Origin: Axinella damicornis
Lineage: Eukaryota; Porifera; Demospongiae; Axinellida; Axinellidae
Assembly (NCBI GenBank): GCA_963931865.1
Contig: OZ007508.1
Span: forward strand, 13,266,781-13,330,780
Length of the DNA stretch: 64,000 nt
Reading direction: 5' to 3'
Position numbers and translations under genes: made by a program. Under the pieces are notes generated by a model. It did not search any database. It was not told the DNA's origin and saw only the letters and a list, made by a program, of their open reading frames with translations. The first letter of the stretch is position 1, and every line of letters begins with the position of its first letter. Shown here piece by piece: positions 12,851 to 25,600 of this stretch.

Positions 12851-13673
12851 GGTAGAGCCAGGTAGAGCAAGGTAGAACCAGGTAGAGCCAGGTAGAGCAG
12901 AGGTAGAGCCAGGTAGAGCAGTCTGAGGTAGAGCAGAGGTAGAGCAAGGTAGAGCCAGGTAGAGCCAGGTAGAGCAAGATAGAACCAGGTAGAGCTAGGT
13001 AGAGCAGAGGTAGAGCAGAGGTAGAGCAGAGGAAGAGCCAGGTTGAGCAGAAGTAGAGCCAAGTAGAGCCAGGTAGAGAAGAGGTAGAGCCAGGTAGAGC
13101 AAGGTAGAAACAGGTAGAGCCAGGTAGAGCAGAGGTAGAGCCAGGTAGAGCAGAGGTAGAGCCAGGTAGAGTGTAGAGTAGAGGTAGAGCCAGGTAGAGC
13201 AGAGGTAGAGCCAGGTAGAGCCAGGTAGAGCAAGGTAGAGTAGAGGTAGAGCAGAGGTAGAGCCAGGTAGAGCCAGGTAGCGCAGAGGTAGAGCCAGGTA
13301 GAGTAGAGGTAGAGCCAGGTAGAGCAAGGTAGAGTAGAGGTAGAGCAGAGGTAGAGCCAGGTAGAGCCAGGTAGCGCAGTCGTAGAGCAGAGGTGGAGCC
13401 AGGTTAGAGTCAGGTAGCGCAGAGGTAGAGCCAGGTAGAGTCTGGTAGAGTTGAGGTAGAGCAGAGGTAGAGCCAGGTAGAGCCAGGGAGAGCCTGGTAG
13501 AGCACCGGTAGAGCAGAGGTAGAGCCAGGTAGAGCAGTCTGAGGTAGAGCAAAGGTAGAGCAAGGTAGAGCCAGGTAGAGTCTGGTAGAGTTGAGGTAGA
13601 GCAAAGGTAGAGACAGGTAGAGCCAGGGAGAGCCTGGTAGAGCAGCGGTAGAGCAGAGGTAGAGCCAGGTAGA
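12568..13673. repeat. Higher-order block B, copy 2
   Basis: Partner of 8640-9745 at a 3928-bp offset. The start of block B overlaps the end of block A copy 2, so at least two nested duplication events shaped this part of the array. Confidence 0.8.
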
Positions 13674-16600
13674 GCAGTCTGAGGTAGAGCAGAGGTAGAG
13701 CAAGGTAGAGCCAGGTAGAGCAAGGTAGAACCAGGTAGAGCCAGGTAGAGCAGAGGTAGAGCCAGGTAGAGCAGTCTGAGGTACAGCAGAGGTAGAGCAA
13801 GGTAGAGCCAGGTAGAGCCAGGTAGAGCAAGATAGAACCAGGTAGAGATAGGTAGAGCAGAGGTAGAGCAGAGGTAGAGCAGAGGAAGAGCCAGGTTGAG
13901 CAGAAGTAGAGCCAAGTAGAGCCAGGTAGAGAAGAGGTAGAGCCAGGTAGAGCAAGGTAGAAACAGGTAGAGCCAGGTAGAGCAGAGGTAGAGCCAGGTA
14001 GAGCAGAGGTAGAGCCAGGTAGAGTGCAGAGTAGAGGTAGAGCCAGGTAGAGCAGAGGTAGAGCCAGGTAGAGCCAGGTAGAGCAAGGTAGAGTAGAGGT
14101 AGAGCAGAGGTAGAGCCAGGTAGAGCCAGGTAGCGCAGAGGTAGAGCCAGGTAGAGTAGAGGTAGAGCCAGGTAGAGCAAGGTAGAGTAGAGGTAGAGCA
14201 GAGGTAGAGCCAGGTAGAGCCAGGTAGCGCAGAGGTAGAGCCAGGGAGAGTAGAGGTAGAGTAGAGGTAGAGCCAGGTGGAGTAGAGTTAGAGCCAAGTA
14301 GAGCAAGGTAGAGTAGAGGTAGAGCAGAGGTAGAGCCAGGTAGAGCCAGGTAGTGCAGTGGTAGAGCCAGGTAGAGTAGAGGTAGAGCCAGGTAGAGTAG
14401 AGATATAGCCAGGTAGAGCAGAGGTAGAGCAGAGGTAGAGCCAGGTAGAGTAGAGGTAGAGCCAGGTAGAGCAAGGTAGAGTAGAGGTAGAGCAGAGGTA
14501 GAGCCAGGTAGAGCCAGGTAGCGCAGAGGTAGAGCCAGGTAGAGTAGAGGTAGAGCCAGGTAGAGCAAGGTAGAGCAGAGGTAGAGCAGAGGTAGAGCCA
14601 GGTAGAGCCAGGTAGCGCAGAGGTAGAGCCAGGTAGAGTAGAGGTACAGCCAGGTAGAGTAGAGGTAGAGCCAGGTAGAGTAGAGGTAGAGCCAGGTAGA
14701 GCAGAGGTTGAGCCAGGTAGAGTAGAGGTAAAGCAGAGGTAGAGCCAGGTAGAGCAAGGTAGAGTAGAGGTAGAGCAGAGGTAGAGCCAGGTAGAGTCAG
14801 GTAGCGCAGAGGTAGAGCAAGGTAGAGTAGAGGTAGAGCCAGGTAGAGTAGAGGTAGAGCCAGGTAGAGCAGAGGTAGAGCAGAGGTAGAGCCAGGTAGA
14901 GCCAGGTAGTGCAGAGGTAGAGCCAGGTAGAGTAGAGGTAGAGCCAGGTAGAGTAGAGATAGAGCCAGGTAGAGCAGAGGTAGAGCAGAGGTAGAGCCAG
15001 GTAGAGTAGAGGTAGAGCCAGGTAGAGCAAGGTAGAGTAGAGGTAGAGCAGAGGTAGAGCCAGGTAGAGCCAGGTAGCGCAGAGGTAGAGCCAGGTAGAG
15101 TAGAGGTAGAGCCAGGTAGAGCAAGGTAGAGCAGAGGTAGAGCAGAGGTAGAGCCAGGTAGAGCCAGGTAGCGCAGAGGTAGAGCCAGGTAGAGTAGAGG
15201 TACAGCCAGGTAGAGTAGAGGTAGAGCCAGGTAGAGTAGAGGTAGAGCCAGGTAGAGCAGAGGTTGAGCCAGGTAGAGTAGAGGTAAAGCAGAGGTAGAG
15301 CCAGGTAGAGCAAGGTAGAGTAGAGGTAGAGCAGAGGTAGAGCCAGGTAGAGTCAGGTAGCGCAGAGGTAGAGCAAGGTAGAGTAGAGGTAGAGCCAGGT
15401 AGAGTAGAGGTAGAGCCAGGTAGAGCAGAGGTAGAGCCAGGTAGAGTAGAGGTAGAGCCAGGTAGAGCAAGGTAGAGTAGAGGTAGAGCAGAGGTAGAGT
15501 CAGGTAGAGCCAGGTAGCGCAGAGGTAGAGCCAGGTAGAGTAGAGGAGGTAGAGCCAGGTAGAGTAGAGGTAGAGCCAGGTAGAGCAGAGGTAGAGCAGA
15601 GGTGGAGCCAGTTTAGAGTCAGGTAGCGCAGAGGTAGAGCCAGGTAGAGTCTGGTAGAGTTGAGGTAGAGCAGAGGTAGTGCCAGGTTGAGCAGAAGTAG
15701 AGCCAAGTAGAGCCAGGTAAAGCAGAGGTAGAGCCAGGTAGAGCCAGGTAGAGCAAGGTAGAGTAGAGGTAGAGCAGAGGTAGAGCCAGGTAGAGCCAGG
15801 TAGCGCAGAGGTAGAGCCAGGTAGAGTAGAGGTAGAGCCAGGTAGAGTAGAGGTAGAGCTAGGTAGAGCAGAGGTAGAGCAGAGGTAGAGCCAGTTAGAG
15901 TAGAGGTAGAGCCAGGTAGAGCAAGGTAGAGTAGAGGTAGAGCAGAGGTAGAGCCAGGTAGAGCCAGGCAGCGCAGAGGTAGAGCCAGGTAGAGTAGAGG
16001 TAGAGCCAGGTAGAGCAAGGTAGAGTAGAGGTAGAACAGAGGTAGAGCCAGGTAGAGCCAGGTAGCGCAGAGGTAGAGCCAGGTAGAGTAGAGGTAGAGC
16101 CAAATAGAGTAGAGGTAGAGCCAGGTAGAGTAGAAGTAGAGCCAGGTAGAGCAGAGGTAGAGCCAGGTAGAGTAGAGGAAGAGCAGAGGTAGAGCCAGGT
16201 AGAGCAAGGTAGAGCAGAGGTAGAGCAGAGGTAGAGCTAGGTAGAGTTGAGGTAGAGCCAGGTAGAGTAGAGGTAGAGCCAGGTAGAGCAGAGGTAGAGC
16301 AGAGGTAGAGCCAGGTAGAGTAGAGGTAGAGCCAGGTAGAGCAAGGTAGAGTAGAGGTAGAGCAGAGGTAGAGCCAGGTAGAGCCTGGTAGCGCAAAGGT
16401 AGAGCCAGGTAAAGTAGAGGTAGAGCCAGGTAGAGCAAGGTAGAGTAGAGGTAGAGCAGAGGTAGAGCCAGGTAGAGCCAGGTAGCGCAGAGGTAGAGCC
16501 AGGTAGAGTAGAGGTAGAGCCAGGTAGAGCAAGGTAGAGCAGAGGTAGAGCAGAGGTAGAGCCAGGTAGAGCCAGGTAGCGCAGAGGTAGAGCCAGGTAG

Positions 16601-19600
16601 AGTAGAGGTACAGCCAGGTAGAGTAGAGGTAGAGCCAGGTAGAGTAGAGGTAGAGCCAGGTAGAGCAGAGGTTGAGCCAGGTAGAGTACAGGTAAAGCAG
16701 AGGTAGAGCCAGGTAGAGCAAGGTAGAGTAGAGGTAGAGCAGAGGTAGAGCCAGGTAGAGTCAGGTAGCGCAGAGGTAGAGCCAGGTAGAGTAGAGGTAG
16801 AGCCAGGTAGAGTAGAGGTAGAGCCAGGTAGAGCAGAGGTAGAGCAGAGGTAGAGCCAGGTAGAGTAGAGGTAGAGCCAGGTAGAGTAAGGTTGAGTAGA
16901 GTTAGAGCAGAGGTAGAGCCAGGTAGAGCCAGGTAGCGCAGAGGTAGAGCCAGGTAGAGTAGAGGTAGAGCCAGGTAGAGCAAGGTAGAGTAGAGGTAGA
17001 GCAGAGGTAGAGCTAGGTAGAGCCAGATAGCGCAGAGGTAGAGCCAGGTAGAGTAGAGGTAGAGCCAGGTAGAGTAGAGGTAGAGCCAGGTAGAGTAGAG
17101 GTAGAGCCAGGTAGAGCAGAGGTAGAGCCAGGTAGAGTAGAGGTAGAGCCAGGTAGAGCAAGGTAGAGTAGAGGTAGAGCAGAGGTAGAGTCAGGTAGAG
17201 CCAGGTAGCGCAGAGGTAGAGCCAGGTAGAGTAGAGGAGGTAGAGCCAGGTAGAGTAGAGGTAGAGCCAGGTAGTGCAGAGGTAGAGCAGAGGTGGAGCC
17301 AGTTTAGAGTCAGGTAGCGCAGAGGTAGAGCCAGGTAGAGTCTGGTAGAGTTGAGGTAGAGCAGAGGTAGTGCCAGGTTGAGCAGAAGTAGAGCCAAGTA
17401 GAGCCAGGTAGAGCAGAGGTATAGCCAGGTAGAGCCAGGTATAGCAAGGTAGAGTAGAGGTAGAGCAGAGGTAGAGCCAGGTAGAGCCAGGTAGCGCAGA
17501 GGTAGAGCCAGGTAGAGTAGAGGTAGAGCCAGGTAGAGTAGAGGTAGAGCTAGGTAGAGCAGAGGTAGAGCAGAGGTAGAGCCAGTTAGAGTAGAGGTAG
17601 AGCCAGGTAGAGCAAGGTAGAGTAGAGGTAGAGCAGAGGTAGAGCCAGGTAGAGCCAGGCAGCGCAGAGGTAGAGCCAGGTAGAGTAGAGGTAGAGCCAG
17701 GTAGAGCAAGGTAGAGTAGAGGTAGAGCAGAGGTAGAGCCAGGTAGAGCCAGGTAGCGCAGAGGTAGAGCCAGGTAGAGTAGAGGTAGAGCCAGGTAGAG
17801 CAAGGTAGAGCAGAGGTAGAGCAGAGGTAGAGCCAGGTAGAGCCAGGTAGCGCAGAGGTAGAGCCAGGTAGAGTAGAGGTAGAGCCAGGTAGAGCAAGGT
17901 AGAGCAAAGGTAGAGCAGAGGTAGAGCCAGGTAGAGCCAGGTAGCGCAGAGGTAGAGCCAGGTAGAGTAGAGGTACAGCCAGGTAGAGTAGAGGTAGAGC
18001 CAGGTAGAGTAGAGGTAGAGCCAGGTAGAGCAGAGGTTGAGCCAGGTAGAGTAGAGGTAAAGCAGAGGTAGAGCCAGGTAGAGCAAGGTAGAGTAGAGGT
18101 AGAGCAGAGGTAGAGCCAGGTAGAGTCAGGTAGCGCAGAGGTAGAGCCAGGTAGAGTAGAGGTAGAGCCAGGTAGAGTAGAGGTAGAGCCAGGTAGAGCA
18201 GAGGTAGAGCAGAGGTAGAGCCAGGTAGAGTAGAGGTAGAGCCAGGTAGAGTAAGGTTGAGTAGAGTTAGAGCAGAGGTAGAGCCAGGTAGAGCCAGGTA
18301 GCGCAGAGGTAGAGCCAGGTAGAGTAGAGGTAGAGCCAGGTAGAGCAAGGTAGAGTAGAGGTAGAGCAGAGGTAGAGCTAGGTAGAGCCAGATAGCGCAG
18401 AGGTATAGCCAGGTAGAGTAGAGGTAGAGCCAGGTAGAGTAGAGGTAGAGCCAGGTAGAGTAGAGGTAGAGCCAGGTAGAGCAGAGGTAGAGCCAGGTAG
18501 AGTAGAGGTAGAGCCAGGTAGAGCAAGGTAGAGTAGAGGTAGAGCAGAGGTAGAGTCAGGTAGAGCCAGGTAGCGCAGAGGTAGAGCCAGGTAGAGTAGA
18601 GGAGGTAGAGCCAGGTAGAGCAGAGGTGGAGCCAGTTTAGAGTCAGGTAGCGCAGAGGTAGAGCCAGGTAGAGTCTGGTAGAGTTGAGGTAGAGCAGAGG
18701 TAGTGCCAGGTTGAGCAGAAGTAGAGCCAAGTAGAGCCAGGTAGAGCAGAGGTAGAGCCAGGTAGAGCCAGGTATAGCAAGGTAGAGTAGAGGTAGAGTA
18801 GAGGTAGAGCCAGGTAGAGTAGAGGTAGAGCTAGGTAGAGCAGAGGTAGAGCAGAGGTAGAGCCAGTTAGAGTAGAGGTAGAGCCAGGTAGAGCAAGGTA
18901 GAGTAGAGGTAGAGCAGAGGTAGAGCCAGGTAGAGCCAGGCAGCGCAGAGGTAGAGCCAGGTAGAGTAGAGGTAGAGCCAGGTAGAGCAAGGTAGAGTAG
19001 AGGTAGAACAGAGGTAGAGCCAGGTAGAGCCAGGTAGCGCAGAGGTAGAGCCAGGTAGAGTAGAGGTAGAGCCAAATAGAGTAGAGGTAGAGCCAGGTAG
19101 AGTAGAAGTAGAGCCAGGTAGAGCAGAGGTAGAGCCAGGTAGAGTAGAGGAAGAGCAGAGGTAGAGCCAGGTAGAGCAAGGTAGAGCAGAGGTAGAGCAG
19201 AGGTAGAGCTAGGTAGAGTTGAGGTAGAGCCAGGTAGAGTAGAGGTAGAGCCAGGTAGAGCAGAGGTAGAGCAGAGGTAGAGCCAGGTAGAGTAGAGGTA
19301 GAGCCAGGTAGAGCAAGGTAGAGTAGAGGTAGAGCAGAGGTAGAGCCAGGTAGAGCCAGGTAGCGCAGAGGTAGAGCCAGGTAGAGTAGAGGTAGAGCCA
19401 GGTAGAGCAAGGTAGAGTAGAGGTAGAGCAGAGGTAGTGCCAGATTGAGCAGAAGTAGAGCCAAGTAGAGCCAGGTAGAGCAGAGGTAGAGCCAGGTAGC
19501 GCAGAGGTAGAGCAGAGGTTGAGCCAGGTTAGAGTAAGGTAGCGCAGAGGTAGAGCCTGGTAGAGTCTGGTAGAGTTGAGGTAGAGCAGAGGTAGAGCCA

Positions 19601-22600
19601 GGTAGAGCCAGGGAGAGCCTGGTAGAGCAGCGGTAGAGCAGAGGTAGAGCCAGGTAGAGCAGTCTGAGGTAGAGCAGAGGTAGAGCAAGGTAGAGCCAGG
19701 TAGAGCAAGGTAGAACCAGGTAGAGCCAGGTAGAGCAGAGGTAGAACCAGGTAGAGCAGTCTGGGGTAGAGCAGAGGTAGAGGAAGGTAGAGCCAGGTAG
19801 AGCCAGGTAGAGCAAGATAGAACCAGGTAGAGCTAGGTAGAGCAGAGGAAGGCAAGAGGTAGAGCAGAGGTAGAGCCAGGTTGAGCAGAAGTAGAGCCAA
19901 GTAGAGCCAGGTAGAGAAGAGGTAGAGCCAGGTAGAGCAAGGTAAAAACAGGTAGAGCCAGGTAGAGTCAGGTAGAGGAGAGGTAGAGCCAGGTAGAGCA
20001 GAGGTAGAGCCAGGTAGAGTGTAGAGTAGAGGTAGAGCCAGGTAGAGCAGAGGTAGAGCCAGGTAGAGCCAGGTAGAGCAAGGTAGAGTAGAGGTAGAGC
20101 AGAGGTAGAGCCAGGTAGAGCCAGGTAGCGCAGAGGTAGAGCCAGGTAGAGTAGAGGTAGAGCCAGGTAGAGCAAGGTAGAGTAGAGGTAAAGCAGAGGT
20201 AGAGCCAGGTAAAGCCAGGTAGCGCAGAGGTAGAGCCAGGTAGAGTAGAGGAAGAGCAGAGGTAAAGCCAGGTAGAGCAAGGTAGAGCAGAGGTAGAGCA
20301 GAGGTAGAGCAAGGTAGAGCCAGGTAGCGCAGAGGTAGAGCCAGGTAGAGTAGAGGTAGAGCCAGGTAGAGTAGAGGTAGAGCCAGGTAGAGCAGAGGTA
20401 GAGCAGAGGTAGAGCCAGGTAGAGTAGAGGTAGAGCCAGGTAGAGAAAGGTAGAGTAGAGGTAGAGCAGAGGTAGAGCCAGGTAGAGCCAGGTAGCGCAG
20501 AGGTAGAGCCAGGTAGAGTAGAGGTAGAGCCAGGTAGAGCAAGGTAGAGTAGAGGTAGAGCAGAGGTAGAGCCAGGTAGAGCCAGGTAGCGCAGAGGTAG
20601 AGCCAGGTAGAGTAGAGGTAGAGCCAGGTAGAGTAGAGGTAGAGCCAGGTAGAGCAGTCTGAGGTACAGCAGAGGTAGAGCAAGGTAGAGCCAGGTAGAG
20701 CAAGGTAGAACCAGGTAGAGCCAGGTAGAGCAGAGGAAGAGCCAGGTAGAGGAGTCTGAGGTAGAGCAGAGGCAGAGCAAGGTAGAGCCAGGTAGAGCAA
20801 GATAGAACCAGGTAGAGCTAGGTAGAGCAGAGGTAGAGCAGAGGAAGAGCCAGGTTGAGCAGAAGTAGAGCCAAGTAGAGCCAGGTAGAGAAGAGGTAGA
20901 GCCAGGTAGAGCAAGGTAAAAACAGGTAGAGCCAGGTAGAGTAAGGTAGAGGAGAGGTAGAGCCAGGTAGAGCAGAGGTAGAGCCAGGTAGAGTGTAGAG
21001 TAGAGGTAGAGCCAGGTAGAGCAGAGGTAGAGCCAGGTAGAGCCAGGTAGAGCAAGGTAGAGTAGAGGTAGAGCAGAGGTAGAGCCAGGTAGAGCCAGGT
21101 AGCGCAGAGGTAGAGCCAGGTAGAGTAGAGGTAGAGCCAGGTAGAGCAAGGTAGAGTAGAGGTAGAGCAGAGGTAGAGCCAGGTAAAGCCAGGTAGCGCA
21201 GAGGTAGAGCCAGGTAGAGTAGAGGTAGAGTAGAGGTAGAGCCAGGAAGAGTAGAGGTAGAGCCAGGTAGAGAAAGGTAGAGTAGAGGTAGAGCAGAGGT
21301 AGAGCCAGGTAGAGCCAGGTAGCGCAGAGGTAGAGCCAGGTAGAGTAGAGGTAGAGCCAGGTAGAGTAGAGGTAGAGCTAGGTAGAGCAGAGGTAGAGCA
21401 GAGGTAGAGCCAGTTAGAGTAGAGGTAGAGCCAGGTAGAGCAAGGTAGAGTAGAGGTAGAGCAGAGGTAGAGCCAGGTAGAGCCAGGCAGCGCAGAGGTA
21501 GAGCCAGGTAGAGTAGAGGTAGAGCCAGGTAGAGCAAGGTAGAGTAGAGGTAGAACAGAGGCATAGCCAGGTAGAGCCAGGTAGCGCAGAGGTAGAGCCA
21601 GGTAGAGTAGAGGTAGAGCCAAATAGAGTAGAGATAGAGCCAGGTAGAGTAGAAGTAGAGCCAGGTAGAGCAGAGGTAGAGCCAGGTAGAGTAGAGGAAG
21701 AGCAGAGGTAGAGCCAGGTAGAGCAAGGTAGAACAGAGGTAGAGCAGAGGTAGAGCAAGGTAGAGCCAGGTAGCGCAGAGGTAGAGCCAGGTAGAGTAGA
21801 GGTAGAGCCAGGTAGAGTAGAGGTAGAGCCAGGTAGAGCAGAGGTAGAGCAGAGGTAGAGCCAGGTAGAGTAGAGGTAGAGCCAGGTAGAGCAAGGTAGA
21901 GTAGAGGTAGAGCAGAGGTAGAGCCAGGTAGAGCCAGGTAGCGCAGAGGTAGAGCCAGGTAGAGTAGAGGTAGAGCCAGGTAGAGCAAGGTAGAGTAGAG
22001 GTAGAGCAGAGGTAGAGCCAGGTAGAGCCAGGTAGCGCAGAGGTAGAGCCAGGTAGAGTAGAGGTAGAGCCAGGTAGAGTAGAGGTAGAGCCAGGTAGAG
22101 TAGAGGTAGAGCCAGGTAGAGCAGAGGTAGAGCCAGGTAGAGTAGAGGTAGAGCCAGGTAGAGCAAGGTAGAGTAGAGGTAGAGCGGAGGTAGAGTAGAG
22201 GTAGAGCAGAGGTAGTGCCAGGTTGAGCAGAAGTAGAGCCAAGTAGAGCCAGGTAGAGCAGAGGCAGAGCCAGGTAGCGCAGAGGTAGAGCAGAGGTGGA
22301 GCCAGGTTAGAGTAAGGTAGCGCAGAGGTAGAGCCTGGTAGAGTCTGGTAGAGTTGAGGTAGAGCAGAGGTAGAGCCAGGTAGAGCCAGGGAGAGCCTGG
22401 TAGAGCAGCGGTAGAGCAGAGGTAGAGCCAGGTAGAGCAGTCTGAGGTAGAGCAGAGGTAGAGCAAGGTAGAGCCAGGTAGAGCAAGGTAGAACCAGGTA
22501 GAGCCAGGTAGAGCAGAGGTAGAACCAGGTAGAGCAGTCTGGGGTAGAGCAGAGGTAGAGGAAGGTAGAGCCAGGTAGAGCCAGGTAGAGCAAGATAGAA

Positions 22601-25600
22601 CCAGGTAGAGCTAGGTAGAGCAGAGGAAGAGCAGAGGTAGAGCAGAGGTAGAGCCAGGTTGAGCAGAAGTAGAGCCAAGTAGAGCCAGGTAGAGAAGAGG
22701 TAGAGCCAGGTAGAGCAAGGTAGAACCAGGTAGAGCCAGGTAGAGCCAGGTAGAGCAGAGGTAGAGCCAGGTAGAGCAGAGGTAGAGCCAGGTAGAGTAG
22801 AGGTAGAGCCAGGTAGAGCAAGGTAGAGTAGAGGTAGAGCAGAGGTAGAGCCAGGTAGAGCCAGGTAGCGCAGAGGTAGAGTAGAGGTAGAGCAGAGGTA
22901 GAGCCAGGTAGAGCCAGGTAGAGTAGAGGTAGAGCCAGGTAGAGTAGAGGTAGAGCCAGGTAGAGAAGAGGTAGAGCCAGGTAGAGTAGAGGTAGAGCCA
23001 GGTAGAGTAGAGGTAGAGCCAGGTAGAGCAAGGTAGAGTAGAGTTAGAGCAGAGGTAGAGCCAGGTAGAGCCAGGTAGCGCAGAGGTAAAGCCAGGTAGA
23101 GTAGAGGTAGAGCCAGGTAGAGTAGAAGTAGAGCCAGGTAGAGCAAGGTAGAGTAGAGGTAGAGCAGAGGTGGAGCCAGGTTAGAGTCAGGTAGCGCAGA
23201 GGTAGAGCCAGGTAGAGTCTGGTAGAGTTGAGGTAGAGCAGAGGTAGAGCCAGGTTGAGCAGAAGTAGAGCCAAGTAGAGCAAGGTAGAGCAGAGGTAGA
23301 GCCAGGTAGAGCAGAGGTAGAGAAGAGGTAGAGCCAGGTTGAGCAGAAGTAGAGCCAAGTAGAGCCAGGTAGAGCAGAGGTAGAGCTAGGTAGAGCAAGG
23401 TAGAACCAGGTAGAGCCAGGTAGAGCAGAGGTAGAGCCAGGTAGAGAAGAGGTAGAGCCAGGTAGAGTGTAGAGTAGAGGTAGAGCAGAGGTAAAGCCAG
23501 GTAGAGCCAGGTAGAGCAAGGTAGAGTAGAGGTAGAGCAGAGGTAGAGCCAGGTAGAGCAGAGGTAGAGCCAGGTAGAGCAAGGTAGAGTAGAGGTAGAG
23601 CAGAGGTAGAGACAGGTAGAGCCAGGTAGCGCAGAGGTAGAGCAGAGGTGGAGCCAGGTTAGAGTCAGGTAGCGCAGAGGTAGAGCCAGGTAGAGTCTGG
23701 TAGAGTTGAGGTTAAGAAGAGGAAGAGCCAGGTAGAGCCAGGGTGAGCCTGGTAGAGCAGCGGTAGAGCAGAGGTAGAGCCAGGTAGAGCAGTCTGAGGT
23801 AGAGCAGAGGTAGAGCCAGGTAGAGAAGAGGTAGAGCCAGGTAGAGTGTAGAGTAGAGGTAGAGCAGAGGTAGAGCCAGGTAGAGCAAGGTAGAGTAGAG
23901 GTAGAGCAAAGGTAGAGCCAGGTAGCGCAGAGGTAGAGCCAGGTAGAGTCTGGTAGAGTTGAGGTAGAGCAGAGGTAGAGCCAGGTAGAGCCAGGGAGAG
24001 CCTGGTAGAGCAGCGGTAGAGAAGAGGTAGAGCCAGGTAGAGCAGTCTGAGGTAGAGCAGAGGTAGAGCAAGGTAGAGCCAGGTAGAGCAAGGTAGAACC
24101 AGGTAGAGCCAGGAAGAGCAGAGGAAGAGCCAGGTAGAGGAGTCTGAGGTAGAGCAGAGGCAGAGCAAGGTAGAGCCAGGTAGAGCAAGATAGAACCAGG
24201 TAGAGCTAGGTAGAGCAGAGGTAGAGCAGAGGTAGAGCAGAGGAAGAGCCAGGTTGAGCAGAAGTAGAGCCAAGTAGAGCCAGGTAGAGAAGAGGTAGAG
24301 CCAGGTAGAGCAAGGTAAAAACAGGTAGAGCCAGGTAGAGTCAGGTAGAGGAGAGGTAGAGCCAGGTAGAGCAGAGGTAGAGCCAGGTAGAGTGTAGAGT
24401 AGAGGTAGAGCCAGGTAGAGCAGAGGTAGAGCCAGGTAGAGCCAGGTAGAGCAAGGTAGAGTAGAGGTAGAGCAGAGGTAGAGCCAGGTAGAGCCAGGTA
24501 GCGCAAAGGTAGAGCCAGGTAGTGTAGAGGTAGAGCCAGGTAGAGCAAGGTAGAGTAGAGGTAGAGCAGAGGTAGAGCCAGGTAGAGCCAGGTAGCGCAG
24601 AGGTAGAGCCAGGTAGAGTAGAGGTAGAGTAGAGGTAGAGCCAGGTAGAGTAGAGGTAGAGCCAGGTAGAGCAAGGTAGAGTAGAGGTAGAGCAGAGGTA
24701 GAGCCAGGTAGAGCCAGGTAGCGCAGAGGTAGAGCCAGGTAGAGTAGAGGTAGAGCCAGGTAGAGTAGAGGTAGAGCCAGGTAGAGCAGAGGTAGAGCAG
24801 AGGTAGAGCCAGTTAGAGTAGAGGTAGAGCCCGGTAGAGCAAGGTAGAGTAGAGGTAGAGCAGAGGTAGAGCCAGGTAGAGCCAGGTAGCGCAGAGGTAG
24901 AGCCAGGTAGAGTAGAGATAGAGTCAGGTAGAGTAGAGGTAGAGCCAGGTAGAGTAGAGGTAGAGCCAGGTAGAGCAGAGGTAGAGCCAGGTAGAGTAGA
25001 GGTAGAGCAGAGGTAGAGCCAGGTAGAGCAGGGTACAGTAGAGGTAGAGCAGAGGAAGAGCCAGGTAGAGCCAGGTAGCGCAAAGGTAGAGCCAGGTAGA
25101 GTAGAGGTAGAGCCAGGTAGAGTAGAGGTAGAGCCAGGTAGAGTAGAGGTAGAGCCAGGTAGAGCAGAGGTAGAGCCAGGTAGAATAGAGGTACAGCAGA
25201 GGTAGAGCCAAATAGAGCAAGGTAGAGTAGAGGTAGAGCAGAGGTAGAGCCAGGTAGAGCCAGGTAGCGCAGAGGTAGAGCCAGGTAGAGTAGAGGTAGA
25301 GCCAGGTAGAGTAGAGGTAGAACCAGGTAGAGCAGAGGTAGAGCAGAGGTGGAGCCAGGTTAGAGTCAGGTAGCGCAGAGGTAGAGCCAGGTAGAGTCTG
25401 GTAGAGTTGAGGTAGAGCAGAGGTAGTGCCAGGTTGAGCAGAAGTAGAGCCAAGTAGAGCCAGGTAGAGCAGAGGTAGAGCCAGGTAGAGCAGAGGTAGA
25501 GCAGAGGAAGAGCCAGGTTGAGCTGAAGTAGAGCCAAGTAGAGCCAGGTAGAGCAGAGGTAGAGCCAGGTAGAGCAAGGTAGAACCAGGTAGAGCCAGGT

